64,000 nucleotides of DNA from GWF2-43-63 sp035390965. GTDB taxonomy: Bacteria > Bacteroidota > Bacteroidia > Bacteroidales > DTU049. The notes beneath the pieces are model-generated. The model saw only the letters and a program-made list of their open reading frames with translations, ran no database searches and was not told the origin of the DNA. A program made the position numbers and the translations under genes. This document shows positions 20,501 to 28,290 of the stretch, one piece after another (position 1 is the first letter of the stretch; each line of letters starts with the position of its first letter). The stretch spans positions 1 through 64,000 of the forward strand of contig DAOPKE010000001.1 in assembly GCA_035390965.1 (NCBI GenBank), given 5' to 3'.

Positions 20501-21636
20501 ATTACGAAAAACTGCTGGGTGGCACCTGGGCACCATTCCGCTTGACTTCATTCTCGACTGATAATCCTGGTATCGCCGAATCATCTGTGCAGGCATGGAT
20601 TTCGAACACCAATAAGTTGAGCAATCTTGCCAGCATTGATGTTGTATTCACTCCTGACAAGAGCAAATGGACCCGTTGTCCTGTTCTTGAAATGTGTGAA
20701 GATAAAACGCTTTCAGAAGGCGGAGCTGTAAAACACTCATTGCGTAAGCATGCTTCTGTTGATAAAAACGGAAATACCGGCACCCCTGAAGCAACCTACG
20801 ATGGTTATGCAATGGGTATGGGATGGTTCCCTGGTTATGTCATCAATATTGAAACAGGTGAACGTTTGAATGTTGCATTTGGTGAAGATAGCTGGCTGAT
20901 AGGTGAAAACGGTCGTGATATGCTGTTTAATCCGACGGCAAATTACGAAGCACTTACCCAGACTCTTTTCGGTGGAAAACACTTCCTGTATATCTTTGGC
21001 CATAAGGGTGATAATGTGAATGATTGTCCTGCTTATGATGGTGGTAAATGGCTTGCTGACAAGTATAACCTGAATACAACTGTAGCATGGCGCCATATTT
21101 ATTCCTGCGTTATGTACACTTCTATTCCGCTGTCTGTTCCAAACGAAGATTGGCTCAGCAACGAAGCACGTGTTCGTATCAGGGTTTCAAAGCCATATGC
21201 AATAAATTATTCTACATATGGAAGTGCAACTGCACAAAACAAGAATTATCCGATGTATAGTTTCAACACATCAGATATTGCTACCAAAACCAATGACCTT
21301 GAAACAGCAAAAACAGCACTTGATCTGATTAATGTTGTTCCGAATCCATATTATGCAAACAGCGGTTACGAAGAGACTCAGCTTGATAACAAGGTGAAGA
21401 TCACAAATCTTCCTTCGAAATGTACCGTGAGTATTTACACTGTTGATGGCATGTTGATACGCAGATACACTCGTGACGATCCGAATTCAACCTATATCGA
21501 CTGGGATCTGAAGAATTCTGCCAACATTCCAATTTCGGGAGGTTTGTATCTGATTCATGTTGATGCACCGGGTGTTGGTGAACGCACCATCAAGTGGTTT
21601 GGTTCATTACGTCCGATTGACTTGAATTCATTCTAA
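17587..21636 (+). CDS. Giant exported protein with atypical T9SS-like C-terminal domain
   Basis: 1349 residues with a signal peptide (MKKNIITSLLFIGLVGLAMG). The long body is rich in Asp, Gly, Tyr and aromatic residues with acidic loops such as DPDLGYSHDDY and NGDQYDEDGNGAFGYGD that could bind calcium; no enzyme motif was recognised. The last 100 residues contain NVVPNPYYANSGYE, a KITNLP...SIYTVDG strand pair and ISGGLYLIHV, which resembles T9SS type A / FlgD-like sorting domains, but the chain ends in KWFGSLRPIDLNSF instead of the usual Lys-rich end. It is placed between a TonB receptor and a PorV-like protein with short gaps, so the three probably act together at the cell surface. Confidence 0.82.
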   Translation: MKKNIITSLLFIGLVGLAMGSYARKVPIAENRSQQEGKQIRLKSTAEACLPGAVSTELKINNVRARINSGGDMWWDLADVSEYEVPYGSKMTSMFAGALWIGGTDINGQLKLAAHRYRQVGNDFFPGPLTVDGTASVSAETCIKYDKMNVIYRKDVDEFLAWQASPSDYPDYVMPSYFSTYPAMGDELLGQSRYLAPFFDANEDLFYNPLDGDYPYYDIDNDLCHQPDSTLETIEGIVSGGILADQVLKGDQTIWWVFNDKGNVHTETQGAAIGLEIRAQAFAFSTNDEINNMTFYSFEIINRSTYTLQETYMSLWTDPDLGYSHDDYVGCDVLRGLGYAYNGDQYDEDGNGAFGYGDQPPAVGIDFFQGPYMDPDGIDNPAFVKTTDSSGAIVIENCNEAVNGVNFGNGIIDDERYGMRRFVYHNNSGTVPPYMTDPDIAIEYYNFLRGYWKDNTRMLYGGNAHVSSGAYGPECDFMFPDETDPCDWGTGGVPPAGPRKWTEETAGNQPYDRRFMQSAGPFTLKPGALNYITVGLPWARATSGGPFASVELLRRTDDKCQRLFDNCFKVVDGPDAPDLTLQELDKEIILFITNSGSSNNYLEQYEEGDPSIVSPEGEHYDSLYRFEGYQVFQVKDISVSATDLYDTDKARLIAQCDVENDVSRLINFYYSDDLGAVVPREEVNGANEGIVHSFRVLEDQFATGDKRLVNNKKYYFMVIAYAFNEYEKYSQDPAYQIPGIASLYGQQKPYLAGRKNIETYVGIPHMPSPENSGTLIQSNYGDGPKITRIEGQGNGGMILEMTEASRNAALINNSILTPTYENGFGPLDIKVIDPLNVKEADYVLRFDTLSTIPDSLHLARWILEEYDLSGNLVASYLSDHSIETKFEQIFVDLGISVTLAQALAPGDQTHPTNGFLQADIIYEDPTRMWLSGVPDIDGPSVYNWIRSGTTDSDDNDQDDFIINGVFGDAGQYYEKLLGGTWAPFRLTSFSTDNPGIAESSVQAWISNTNKLSNLASIDVVFTPDKSKWTRCPVLEMCEDKTLSEGGAVKHSLRKHASVDKNGNTGTPEATYDGYAMGMGWFPGYVINIETGERLNVAFGEDSWLIGENGRDMLFNPTANYEALTQTLFGGKHFLYIFGHKGDNVNDCPAYDGGKWLADKYNLNTTVAWRHIYSCVMYTSIPLSVPNEDWLSNEARVRIRVSKPYAINYSTYGSATAQNKNYPMYSFNTSDIATKTNDLETAKTALDLINVVPNPYYANSGYEETQLDNKVKITNLPSKCTVSIYTVDGMLIRRYTRDDPNSTYIDWDLKNSANIPISGGLYLIHVDAPGVGERTIKWFGSLRPIDLNSF

Positions 21637-21661
21637 TGTTAACTACTAAAGAGAGAAAGCA

Positions 21662-22720
21662 ATGAAAAATATAGTAAAAAATCTGTTTGCAATAATGCTC
21701 CTTGTTGCATTGACAATTCCGGTCAATCCGGTGTTTGCCGGCAACGAAGACCGAGCTGGAGAATCCGGCGCAGGCGAATTGCTCATAATGCCATTTGCCC
21801 GCAGTTCAGGATGGGGCATGTCCAATACCTCATGCATCCGCGGTCTCGAAGGCATGTATCTTAATGTTGCCGGTACAGCATTTACCAAATCTACCGAAGT
21901 GATGTTTGCCCGCACTGAATGGCTGAAGGGTTCAGGAATCAGCATCAATTCATTTGGGTTGACACAAAAGGTGGGTACATCGGGTGTGATTGGTCTTGGT
22001 GTTATGACCATGGGCTTCGGTGACATAATGATCACCACCGTTGATCTCCCTGAAGGTGGCATTGGTACATTCAAACCATCCTTTATGAATATTGGCATTT
22101 CATACGCCAAAGCGTTTTCAAATGCAATTTATGGTGGATTGGTTCTGAAGGTTGTTTCAGAATCCATCGCAGATAACCGTGCACAGGGTGTTGCTATTGA
22201 TGCCGGCATTCAGTATCTGACCGGTGATAATGAAAACATTCATTTTGGTATAGCTTTGCGCAATATCGGACCAACGATGAAATTTACCGGTGATGGTTTA
22301 TCCTTCCGTGGTAATATGAATAATTCAGATGTTCTGATGACGGTTGAGCAGCGTTCAGTGGCATTCCAGTTGCCGGCTTTGCTCAATATCGGAGCTGCCT
22401 ATGATTTCATTATCAACGATGCTCATACCATCACTTTTGCCGGTAGTTTCACTTCCATGTCTTTTGGCAAGGATGTTTATGCCGGTGGATTGCAGTACAA
22501 CTTTAACAATTACCTCATGCTTCGCGGTGGCATGCAGTACGAAAAGGGTTTGTTCGACTCTGATGAACGCACCTCGGCCTATACCGGCCCGACTGCAGGT
22601 ATCACAATTCAGGTTCCTCTGAACAAGGATAAAGGTTCAACATTTTCTCTGGATTATTCTTACAGAACATCCAATCCTTTCCAGGGAACACATTGTATCG
22701 GAGCCAGAATTAACCTGTAA
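21662..22720 (+). CDS. PorV/PorQ-like outer-membrane beta-barrel protein
   Basis: 352 residues, signal peptide to about residue 26 (PVNPVFAGN). The start of the mature chain has the pattern of PorV/PorQ (FadL-like) proteins: an early Gly/Ala-rich stretch, a short helix-forming stretch (SCIRGLEGMYLNVAG) and a turn leading into repeated amphipathic strands (GISINSFGLTQ, GVIGLGVMTMGFGD). The chain ends in CIGARINL, compatible with a barrel end. PorV shuttles T9SS cargo to the surface-attachment complex; the link with the preceding giant exported protein suggests a dedicated paralogue, which is inference. Confidence 0.78.
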   Translation: MKNIVKNLFAIMLLVALTIPVNPVFAGNEDRAGESGAGELLIMPFARSSGWGMSNTSCIRGLEGMYLNVAGTAFTKSTEVMFARTEWLKGSGISINSFGLTQKVGTSGVIGLGVMTMGFGDIMITTVDLPEGGIGTFKPSFMNIGISYAKAFSNAIYGGLVLKVVSESIADNRAQGVAIDAGIQYLTGDNENIHFGIALRNIGPTMKFTGDGLSFRGNMNNSDVLMTVEQRSVAFQLPALLNIGAAYDFIINDAHTITFAGSFTSMSFGKDVYAGGLQYNFNNYLMLRGGMQYEKGLFDSDERTSAYTGPTAGITIQVPLNKDKGSTFSLDYSYRTSNPFQGTHCIGARINL

Positions 22721-22754
22721 GCGCTAAAGTAAAAGGTAATTAGGAAATAATTCG

Positions 22755-22762
22755 TAAATTTG
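22755..22762 (+). promoter_or_regulatory. Promoter -7 box TAAATTTG for greA
   Basis: Exact TAnnTTTG match, 63 bases upstream of the greA ATG and immediately before a long hairpin. No good -33 TTG was found. It implies a structured leader of roughly 55 bases. Confidence 0.45.
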
Positions 22763-22764
22763 TC

Positions 22765-22798
22765 GAGCAAGAGGGCCTGTCATAAGGTCTTCTTGTTC
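22765..22798 (+). promoter_or_regulatory. 14-bp RNA hairpin in the greA leader
   Basis: GAGCAAGAGGGCCT pairs fully with AGGTCTTCTTGTTC around a 6-base loop, using three G-U pairs. Because the wobble pairs form only in the plus-strand RNA, the structure is probably an RNA element rather than a DNA operator. A short T run (GTTTTATAC) follows, so partial termination is possible. Confidence 0.6.
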
Positions 22799-22825
22799 GT
22801 TTTATACAACCTAAGAGAAAGCAAT

Positions 22826-23296
22826 ATGGCAAAGCAAACGTACATTACCAAGGAAGGGCTGGAAAAATTGAAGGCCGAACTCGACCAATTGATGAATGTT
22901 GAACGGCCTAAGATTTCCAAACAAATTGCTGAAGCACGTGACAAAGGCGATTTGTCGGAAAATGCTGAATATGATGCAGCCAAGGATGCTCAGGGAATGC
23001 TTGAACTGAAAATTTCGCAAATGCAGGAAATTGTCAGCAATAGTAGAATTATCGATGAGTCTAAACTTGATAATTCCAAAGCCCGTATTCTTTCTACGGT
23101 GACTATTGAAAACAAAAAGACAAAGCAAAAAATGACCTACACTCTGGTTCCCGATCAGGAAGCTGATTTGAAGGCCGGGAAATTATCTGTTAATAGTCCG
23201 ATTGCGCAGGCATTGCTTGGGAAAAAGGTGGGTGATTCGGCTGATGTTAAGGTTCCGGCCGGTGTTATCAGTCTTAAATTACTCGATATAAAATAA
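22826..23296 (+). CDS. greA: Transcription elongation factor GreA
   Basis: 156 residues, the usual GreA length, from ATG at 22826; a longer frame from 22760 would add 22 residues that cover the leader hairpin and do not resemble GreA. The N-terminal coiled coil (about 1-75) contains the conserved KGDLSENAEYDAAKDAQ region that places acidic tip residues in the RNA polymerase secondary channel. The C-terminal FKBP-like domain follows (SPIAQALLGKKVGDSADVKVP). GreA rescues backtracked polymerase by stimulating transcript cleavage. The HIT gene starts 4 bases after its stop, so the two are probably co-transcribed. Confidence 0.96.
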   Translation: MAKQTYITKEGLEKLKAELDQLMNVERPKISKQIAEARDKGDLSENAEYDAAKDAQGMLELKISQMQEIVSNSRIIDESKLDNSKARILSTVTIENKKTKQKMTYTLVPDQEADLKAGKLSVNSPIAQALLGKKVGDSADVKVPAGVISLKLLDIK

Positions 23297-23300
23297 GAAA

Positions 23301-23696
23301 ATGGCTTCTGTTTTTTCAAAGATTATCGCCCGCGAAATCCCTGCTCATATTGTTGCAGAAAGTGCTTGCTGCATGGCATTTCTCGACATCAGTCCGCTGA
23401 ATTACGGGCATACGCTTGTTGTTCCTAAAACTGAGGTCGATTATTTGTTCGATCTCGAACCGCAGATGCTTTCGGATTTAATGGTATTTGCACAACGTGT
23501 TTCCAGAGCCATCGACCAGTGTGGATGGGGAAAACGTGTGGGTGTGGCTGTTATTGGTCTCGAAGTCCCTCATGCTCATATTCACCTTGTTCCAATCAAT
23601 GGATTGCATGATCTCGAGTTTTCAAATGAAAAGCTTAAGCTGTCAAACGAGGAATTGACTGCAATTGCGGAACAGATCCGAAGCAAATTTATTTAA
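23301..23696 (+). CDS. HIT-family nucleotide hydrolase or transferase
   Basis: 131 residues with the histidine triad His91-Ala-His93-Ile-His95 (PHAHIHLVP) that forms the nucleotide-phosphate site. The N-terminal SVFSKIIAREIPAHIVAES and SPLNYGHTLVVPK are typical of the bacterial Hint/HinT-like branch. Likely substrates are purine nucleoside phosphoramidates or dinucleotides. It follows greA by 4 bases, and its last 8 bases overlap the end of ruvC on the other strand. Confidence 0.93.
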   Translation: MASVFSKIIAREIPAHIVAESACCMAFLDISPLNYGHTLVVPKTEVDYLFDLEPQMLSDLMVFAQRVSRAIDQCGWGKRVGVAVIGLEVPHAHIHLVPINGLHDLEFSNEKLKLSNEELTAIAEQIRSKFI

Positions 23697-24255
23697 GAAT
23701 TTTGTTGGGGTTTTCCCGCAGAAATTGATCCCATGAGTTGCTATTCTTTTTTCTGGTGGGAGCCGATGTTGTTTTGATTTTTTGCAATGTGTATGAAATG
23801 GCTATAGCAGCGGCATCGGTGGCGTCGGTGTTGAGTTTTGAAATGTCGTAACCGGTTATGTTTGCTACCATGGCAGCTACCTGTTCTTTTGATGCAGAGC
23901 CCTTTCCGGTAATGGCTTGTTTTACGCGGCGTGGCGTAATCTCAACGATTTCAAGTCCATGTTGCATCGCAACCGACATAACAGAACCCTGAGCGCGTCC
24001 CAGTTTTAGCATGGACTGCACATTCTTTCCAAAAAAAGGTTCTTCGATTGCCATTACCTGAGGTTTGTGAGTGTTGAGCAGGTTACTTGTGAATTCAACG
24101 ATTCCGCGAAGCTTATCAATGTGCGTTTCATATTTTGAAAGTCTCAGACAACCGATGGTAACAATGGCATAATTGTGACCGTCGTATTTCAGCAAACAGT
24201 ATCCCATAATGTTTGTGCCGGGGTCGATGCCAAGAATCAGTTGTTCGGAATTCAT
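23689..24255 (-). CDS. ruvC: Crossover junction endodeoxyribonuclease RuvC
   Basis: 188 residues from ATG at 24255; a longer frame from 24309 adds 18 residues unlike RuvC and was rejected. Catalytic acids are visible: Asp11 in LGIDPGTN, Glu in MAIEEPFFG, and the Asp pair in TDATDAAAIAISY. The central PRRVKQAITGKGSASKEQV is the DNA-binding part. RuvC is a dimer that resolves Holliday junctions with RuvAB, not encoded here. The C-terminus has a basic tail (PTRKKNSNSWDQF). The gene tail-overlaps the HIT gene by 8 bases. Confidence 0.95.
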   Translation of the reverse strand: MNSEQLILGIDPGTNIMGYCLLKYDGHNYAIVTIGCLRLSKYETHIDKLRGIVEFTSNLLNTHKPQVMAIEEPFFGKNVQSMLKLGRAQGSVMSVAMQHGLEIVEITPRRVKQAITGKGSASKEQVAAMVANITGYDISKLNTDATDAAAIAISYTLQKIKTTSAPTRKKNSNSWDQFLRENPNKILK

Positions 24256-24309
24256 ATCCAAAAGTAGTATAAAATTCAAAAGTGAAGGCCGATACATTGC
24301 AGGATTCAT

Positions 24310-24317
24310 TACATTTG
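24310..24317 (+). promoter_or_regulatory. Promoter -7-like box TACATTTG for the flippase-like gene
   Basis: Matches TAnnTTTG and lies 17 bases upstream of the proposed TTG start at 24335, in the 79-base gap between it and ruvC. It supports the short start, because a start at 24209 would lie upstream of this box. Confidence 0.4.
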
Positions 24318-24334
24318 TGCCTATATTTCATGTT

Positions 24335-25324
24335 TTGAACAAAAAAGCCATTAATATTGTTCTTTCTATCATTATTACTTCACTTATTTTAGTGTTTATC
24401 GGTTATTTGATTCACGACCGCCTTCAATCCATCGACATTGGGTATTCACTTTCCATTCTGTTTGAATCTGGCAGATCTGTAGTGCTTTTAGTGTTGGTTT
24501 TTTTGCTGATGCCTTTGAATCTTTTTTGTGAGGCATTCAAGTGGAAAACGCTTGCAGACAGCATTGAGCGAATCTCTCTAATGCGTGCTTTCAGTGGTAT
24601 TCTTGCCGGTATTACCGCCGGATTGCTTTTGCCAAACAGAGTGGGCGAGTTTGCCGGAAAAGCACTCTCACTATCGCTTTCGCAGTTCTGGAAGGGTTCT
24701 GTGCTTGCAATATTGACTTCGATGGCGCAACTTATGATTACTTTGATTATGGGGTTTTTGGCCATTATTTATTTTGGGCCTCAACTGAATTATTTTTTCG
24801 GTATCAGAATTTCATTTTTACCTGTGGCCATTTCTGTGGCGGGAATCGCATTACTGCTGTTTCTGTTTTTTAATATTCAGGCGGTCGCATTATTATTTAA
24901 GCGATGGGAAAAATTACATACAATTGTTGCTGTGCTTTCTTCTTCGGGATTAAGTATTAAATTGCTGATTTTGTTTGTCAGTGCTCTGCGTTATATGGTT
25001 TTTGCTGGCCAAAATCTGCTTTTGCTTGCGCTTTTCGAAGTGAATATTCCATGGGTTGATTCTTTTTTTCTGATTGCGCTGATGTATTTTACCTTGTCTG
25101 CTATTCCCACTTTTGTTTTGACAGATTTTCCGGCCCGAAGCTCAGTTATGCTCTTGCTTTTTATTGCCTGGTTCGATATTTCAGGATTGACAATTCCTTA
25201 TGCATTGGAAGCCAAAATCATTGTTACGTCTTTTCTGATATGGTTTATAAATCTTATTATTCCGGCCATTCCCGGCTTGTTCTTTTTAAACAGATTTTCA
25301 GTATTACGTAAAGCAAACAGATGA
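24335..25324 (+). CDS. Flippase-like membrane protein (LPG_synthase_TM / UPF0104 family)
   Basis: 329 residues from TTG at 24335, chosen because an ATG at 24209 in the same frame would overlap the ruvC start antisense and add a non-hydrophobic segment. Seven to eight membrane helices are evident. Family features include a helix pair followed by ...EAFKWKTLAD and the motif GLLLPNRVGEFAGKA, typical of the membrane part of lysylphosphatidylglycerol synthases and of stand-alone lipid flippase-like proteins. The synthetase domain is absent. Its stop overlaps the start of a glycosyltransferase gene (ATGA), so the two probably act on one lipid-linked substrate. Confidence 0.83.
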   Translation: MNKKAINIVLSIIITSLILVFIGYLIHDRLQSIDIGYSLSILFESGRSVVLLVLVFLLMPLNLFCEAFKWKTLADSIERISLMRAFSGILAGITAGLLLPNRVGEFAGKALSLSLSQFWKGSVLAILTSMAQLMITLIMGFLAIIYFGPQLNYFFGIRISFLPVAISVAGIALLLFLFFNIQAVALLFKRWEKLHTIVAVLSSSGLSIKLLILFVSALRYMVFAGQNLLLLALFEVNIPWVDSFFLIALMYFTLSAIPTFVLTDFPARSSVMLLLFIAWFDISGLTIPYALEAKIIVTSFLIWFINLIIPAIPGLFFLNRFSVLRKANR

Positions 25325-26430
25325 TTGTTATTGTTGTCACCATAGGATTTATTGCGTTTTTTGCATTTATCGAAGCGCTCTTTGCCATTGGTATTATGGC
25401 CGATTCAAATGCTTTGTTGCGTAAGAAAAATATTGAATATTCGGTTGTTGTTGCAGTCCGCAACGAAGAAGAATGGATTGAATCATGCATTCAATCTTTG
25501 TTTAACCAAAGTGTTCAACCTTCAGCCATTATAGTGGTTGATGATCATTCGGATGATAAGACGTTTTGCATTGTTCATCAGATGATTGCTCAAAATCCGC
25601 TTTTGGTTTTGCTTTCGTGCGATCACGACGAAACCGGGAAACGAGCCGCCTTGATGAAAGGAATATCAGCTGTCCAAACTGAAGTTGTTCTTACAATTGA
25701 TGGTGATTGCATGGCTCGTCGAGACTGGGCTTTAAATATGCTTTCAAAATTCAGTGAAAATAAAAAACTTGTTTCAGGTCCGGTGATTACTCTATCCAAG
25801 CGATGCCTGAATATGCCTGAATATGCGGAATCTTTGTTTCTGATGGCTGTGGGCGCCGGTGCAGCTTCACAGGGACTGATGTTTCAGGCATCGGGTGCAA
25901 ATATGCTTTTTTTAAAAAGTGATTTTGTCGATTTTTACAAATCGGCTTCTGGTGCGGAGTTTAGATGTGGTGATGATGTTTTCTTTTTGCAATATATTCA
26001 AAAACAATACGGACGAAAAGCAAGTGGTTTTTGCAGCAATTCCGGTGCTGTTGTTGAAACGCATTCTTCAGCGGGCATTAAAGAATGGATATTTCAACGA
26101 GTTCGTTGGGCCTCGAAATCACGTGGTTATTCCGATTGGATTCCATTTGCAGCAGGCATTTTGGTTTTATTTTCAAGCAGTGCACTGGTTGCGGCTTTCA
26201 TATTATTGATTGCACAACCTGAGTTCAGTTTTTTTCTACTGCCTGTCATTCTTGTAAAAGTGATGGGCGATGTTCTTCTGTTGTTTTCATCGGCTTTTGC
26301 ATGGAAAGCTCCGGTAAGAGTGCTTTCATTTTTTATGCTGCCTTTGTTTTACCCTTTGTTTCTGATGTCAGTCGGTAGCGCAATGATATTTCAGAAAAAC
26401 AAGATTTGGAAAGGCAGAGCAATCAGTTGA
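25321..26430 (+). CDS. Membrane-associated family 2 glycosyltransferase
   Basis: 369 residues with an N-terminal membrane helix (about 3-24), a GT2 catalytic domain and about three C-terminal helices (about 280-360). Visible motifs are VVVAVRNEE, the nucleotide-binding DDHSDD, the metal-binding DGDC (DxD type), CGDDVFF and QRVRW (the QxxRW signature of processive GT2 enzymes). It starts with ATGA overlap on the flippase-like gene, indicating translational coupling. Both the sugar and the acceptor are unknown; a polyprenyl or glycolipid acceptor is likely from context. The 3' end overlaps the end of ispD by 8 bases. Confidence 0.88.
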   Translation: MIVIVVTIGFIAFFAFIEALFAIGIMADSNALLRKKNIEYSVVVAVRNEEEWIESCIQSLFNQSVQPSAIIVVDDHSDDKTFCIVHQMIAQNPLLVLLSCDHDETGKRAALMKGISAVQTEVVLTIDGDCMARRDWALNMLSKFSENKKLVSGPVITLSKRCLNMPEYAESLFLMAVGAGAASQGLMFQASGANMLFLKSDFVDFYKSASGAEFRCGDDVFFLQYIQKQYGRKASGFCSNSGAVVETHSSAGIKEWIFQRVRWASKSRGYSDWIPFAAGILVLFSSSALVAAFILLIAQPEFSFFLLPVILVKVMGDVLLLFSSAFAWKAPVRVLSFFMLPLFYPLFLMSVGSAMIFQKNKIWKGRAIS

Positions 26431-27100
26431 TGTGTGGCAATAGCGCTTCTGCATATTTTAAATCGGCAGGTGTAGTAATTTTTATGTTTTCCGGATTACC
26501 TTCAATCAGTCGTATCGGGTATCCGGCTGCTTCAACCACAGAGGCATCGTCGGTGAAAGACTGTATGTATGATTGTCTGTAAGCATCGAGTAGCAGGGTT
26601 GCCTGAAAAAATTGTGGAGTCTGGCAGAGGCGGAACTGTTCGCGGTTGGCGGCTTTTGAGAGGGCTCCATTGATTTCACGGATTGACTCGCTTAAAGGAA
26701 TGACCGGTATGGCAGAGCCGGATTTTTCGGCTACCATGAAGCCCTGATGTATGACATTAGCTGTAAAGAGCGGTCTGACTGCATCGTGGATGGCGATCAC
26801 TTCGTCAGCGTGTACAAAAGCAAGACCGCTTTTCACAGAGTGGAAGCGTTCGGGTCCGCCAAAAGCGATGTTTATTGAATCATGAAACGGGATAAATTTG
26901 TGACATTCTTTCCAATGTGGCAGATCGCGTTCGGCAATAACAATTGTGATGCGGCTGTTGGGTACAATTTTATAAAGCCGGTTGATGGTTACAGCAATAA
27001 CAGGGGTTTCATTAATCTTCAGGAATTGCTTGGGGATAGCGGAATTCATTCGTTTCCCGCTGCCACCGGCAACAACGATGATATGAAAAGGTGTTGGCAT
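26423..27100 (-). CDS. ispD: 2-C-methyl-D-erythritol 4-phosphate cytidylyltransferase
   Basis: 225 residues from ATG at 27100; a TTG one codon upstream is less likely. The N-terminal VVAGGSGKRMNSAIPKQFL is the CTP-binding loop, AIHDAVRPL binds the cytidine and metal, and TDDASVVEAAG plus GNPENIKITTPADL are conserved IspD blocks. It makes CDP-methylerythritol in the non-mevalonate isoprenoid pathway. It is translationally coupled to queA: the queA TGA and the ispD ATG share one base. The 3' end overlaps a plus-strand glycosyltransferase gene by 8 bases. Confidence 0.95.
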   Translation of the reverse strand: MPTPFHIIVVAGGSGKRMNSAIPKQFLKINETPVIAVTINRLYKIVPNSRITIVIAERDLPHWKECHKFIPFHDSINIAFGGPERFHSVKSGLAFVHADEVIAIHDAVRPLFTANVIHQGFMVAEKSGSAIPVIPLSESIREINGALSKAANREQFRLCQTPQFFQATLLLDAYRQSYIQSFTDDASVVEAAGYPIRLIEGNPENIKITTPADLKYAEALLPHIN

Positions 27101-28149
27101 CAAATAATCAGCATGGCATCACCGTAGGTGAAAAATTTGTATTTTTCCTTGACGGCGGTTTTGTACGCATCCATCAGTAGGGGATAGCCGGCAAATGCAG
27201 CCACCATCATCATCAGCGACGACATGGGGAGATGAAAATTGGTAACCATGGCATCGGCAACGCTGAAATCATAGGGTGGAAAAATGAATTTGTTGGTCCA
27301 TCCCTTAAAGGGTTTCAGGTACCCGTTGATGGTGACACTGGATTCAATGGCTCGCATGGATGTTGTGCCAACTGCGCATATTTTCCCTTTGCGTTCTTTC
27401 ACTTCATTTACTTTATCGGCTGTTCTTTCGTCGATAAAAAATTCTTCAGAATCCATTTTGTGTTTGGATAGGTCTTCAACCTCAATGGCTCTGAAATTTC
27501 CGAGACCGGCATGAAGTGTTATTTCTGCAAAATCGACTCCCTTTATTTCGAGACGTTTCATGAGTTCGCGCGAAAAGTGCAGCCCGGCTGTAGGTGCAGC
27601 TACTGCGCCTTCATGTTTGGCGTAAATGGTCTGATATCGGTCTTTATCATCTTCAATTACCGGCCGGTTGATGAGTTTGGGCAGAGGCGGCTCACCCATA
27701 TTTTTGAGCAATTCTTTGAATTTATCATGTTCCATGTCGGTCAGGAACCTGAGTGTGCGTCCGCGGGAAGTGGTATTGTCAATGACTTCGGCCACCAGTT
27801 CGTCGTTTTCGCCAAAGTAGAGTTTGTTGCCGATTCTGATTTTTCGGGCTGGGTCAACCAGAACATCCCATAGTTTTGATTCGGCATTGAGTTCACGAAG
27901 CAAAAATACTTCAATAACAGCACCGGTTTTTTCTTTACGGCCATACAGACGCGCTGGAAACACTTTTGTGTTATTGATAATCATCAGGTCTCCATCGCCG
28001 AAGTACTTGAGAATGTCGTTGAATTTTTTGTGCTGGATTGTACCGGCTTTACGGTCTAAAACCATGAGTCGGCTCTCATCTCTGTTTTTTGAAGGAAAGT
28101 TGGCAATTAAATCCTGCGGTAAGTCAAATTTGAAGTCAGAAAGTTTCAT
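27100..28149 (-). CDS. queA: S-adenosylmethionine:tRNA ribosyltransferase-isomerase (queuosine synthesis)
   Basis: 349 residues, normal QueA length. Diagnostic blocks are the start FDLPQDLIANFPSKNRDESR, GAVAAPTAGLHFS, ITLHAGLGNFRAIEVED, VGTTSMRAIESS and TNFHLPMSSLMMMVAAFAG. It transfers the ribosyl part of S-adenosylmethionine to preQ1 in tRNA anticodons. It is the first gene of a two-gene operon with ispD and has a well-formed promoter just upstream. Confidence 0.97.
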   Translation of the reverse strand: MKLSDFKFDLPQDLIANFPSKNRDESRLMVLDRKAGTIQHKKFNDILKYFGDGDLMIINNTKVFPARLYGRKEKTGAVIEVFLLRELNAESKLWDVLVDPARKIRIGNKLYFGENDELVAEVIDNTTSRGRTLRFLTDMEHDKFKELLKNMGEPPLPKLINRPVIEDDKDRYQTIYAKHEGAVAAPTAGLHFSRELMKRLEIKGVDFAEITLHAGLGNFRAIEVEDLSKHKMDSEEFFIDERTADKVNEVKERKGKICAVGTTSMRAIESSVTINGYLKPFKGWTNKFIFPPYDFSVADAMVTNFHLPMSSLMMMVAAFAGYPLLMDAYKTAVKEKYKFFTYGDAMLII

Positions 28150-28169
28150 TTAGTAATCTGAATTTTTTA

Positions 28170-28200
28170 CAAAGATACATTCGCAAAAAGCGAAAGTCAA
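28170..28200 (-). promoter_or_regulatory. Promoter for queA-ispD: TTG, 20 bases, TATCTTTG
   Basis: On the minus strand TTG (28198-28200) and TATCTTTG (28170-28177) are 20 bases apart, matching the Bacteroidota -33/-7 arrangement. The -7 box is 20 bases upstream of the queA ATG. Confidence 0.6.
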
Positions 28201-28290
28201 TGAATAACGAAAAAAAGCCCAAAATAGTATATAAACGCCCCTGAATGTCAGAGAAATGCCGAGTCGGGAATTTCGTCAATCGTTAAATCA

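Noticed and set aside
24209..24334. Upstream ATG start for the flippase-like gene
   Set aside because: It would overlap the ruvC start on the other strand, adds a non-membrane segment and lies upstream of the likely promoter box.
25800..25830. Tandem GCCTGAATAT repeat
   Set aside because: Two copies within the GT2 coding sequence, explained by codons for a short repeated Met-Pro-Glu-Tyr-like stretch; no sign of function.
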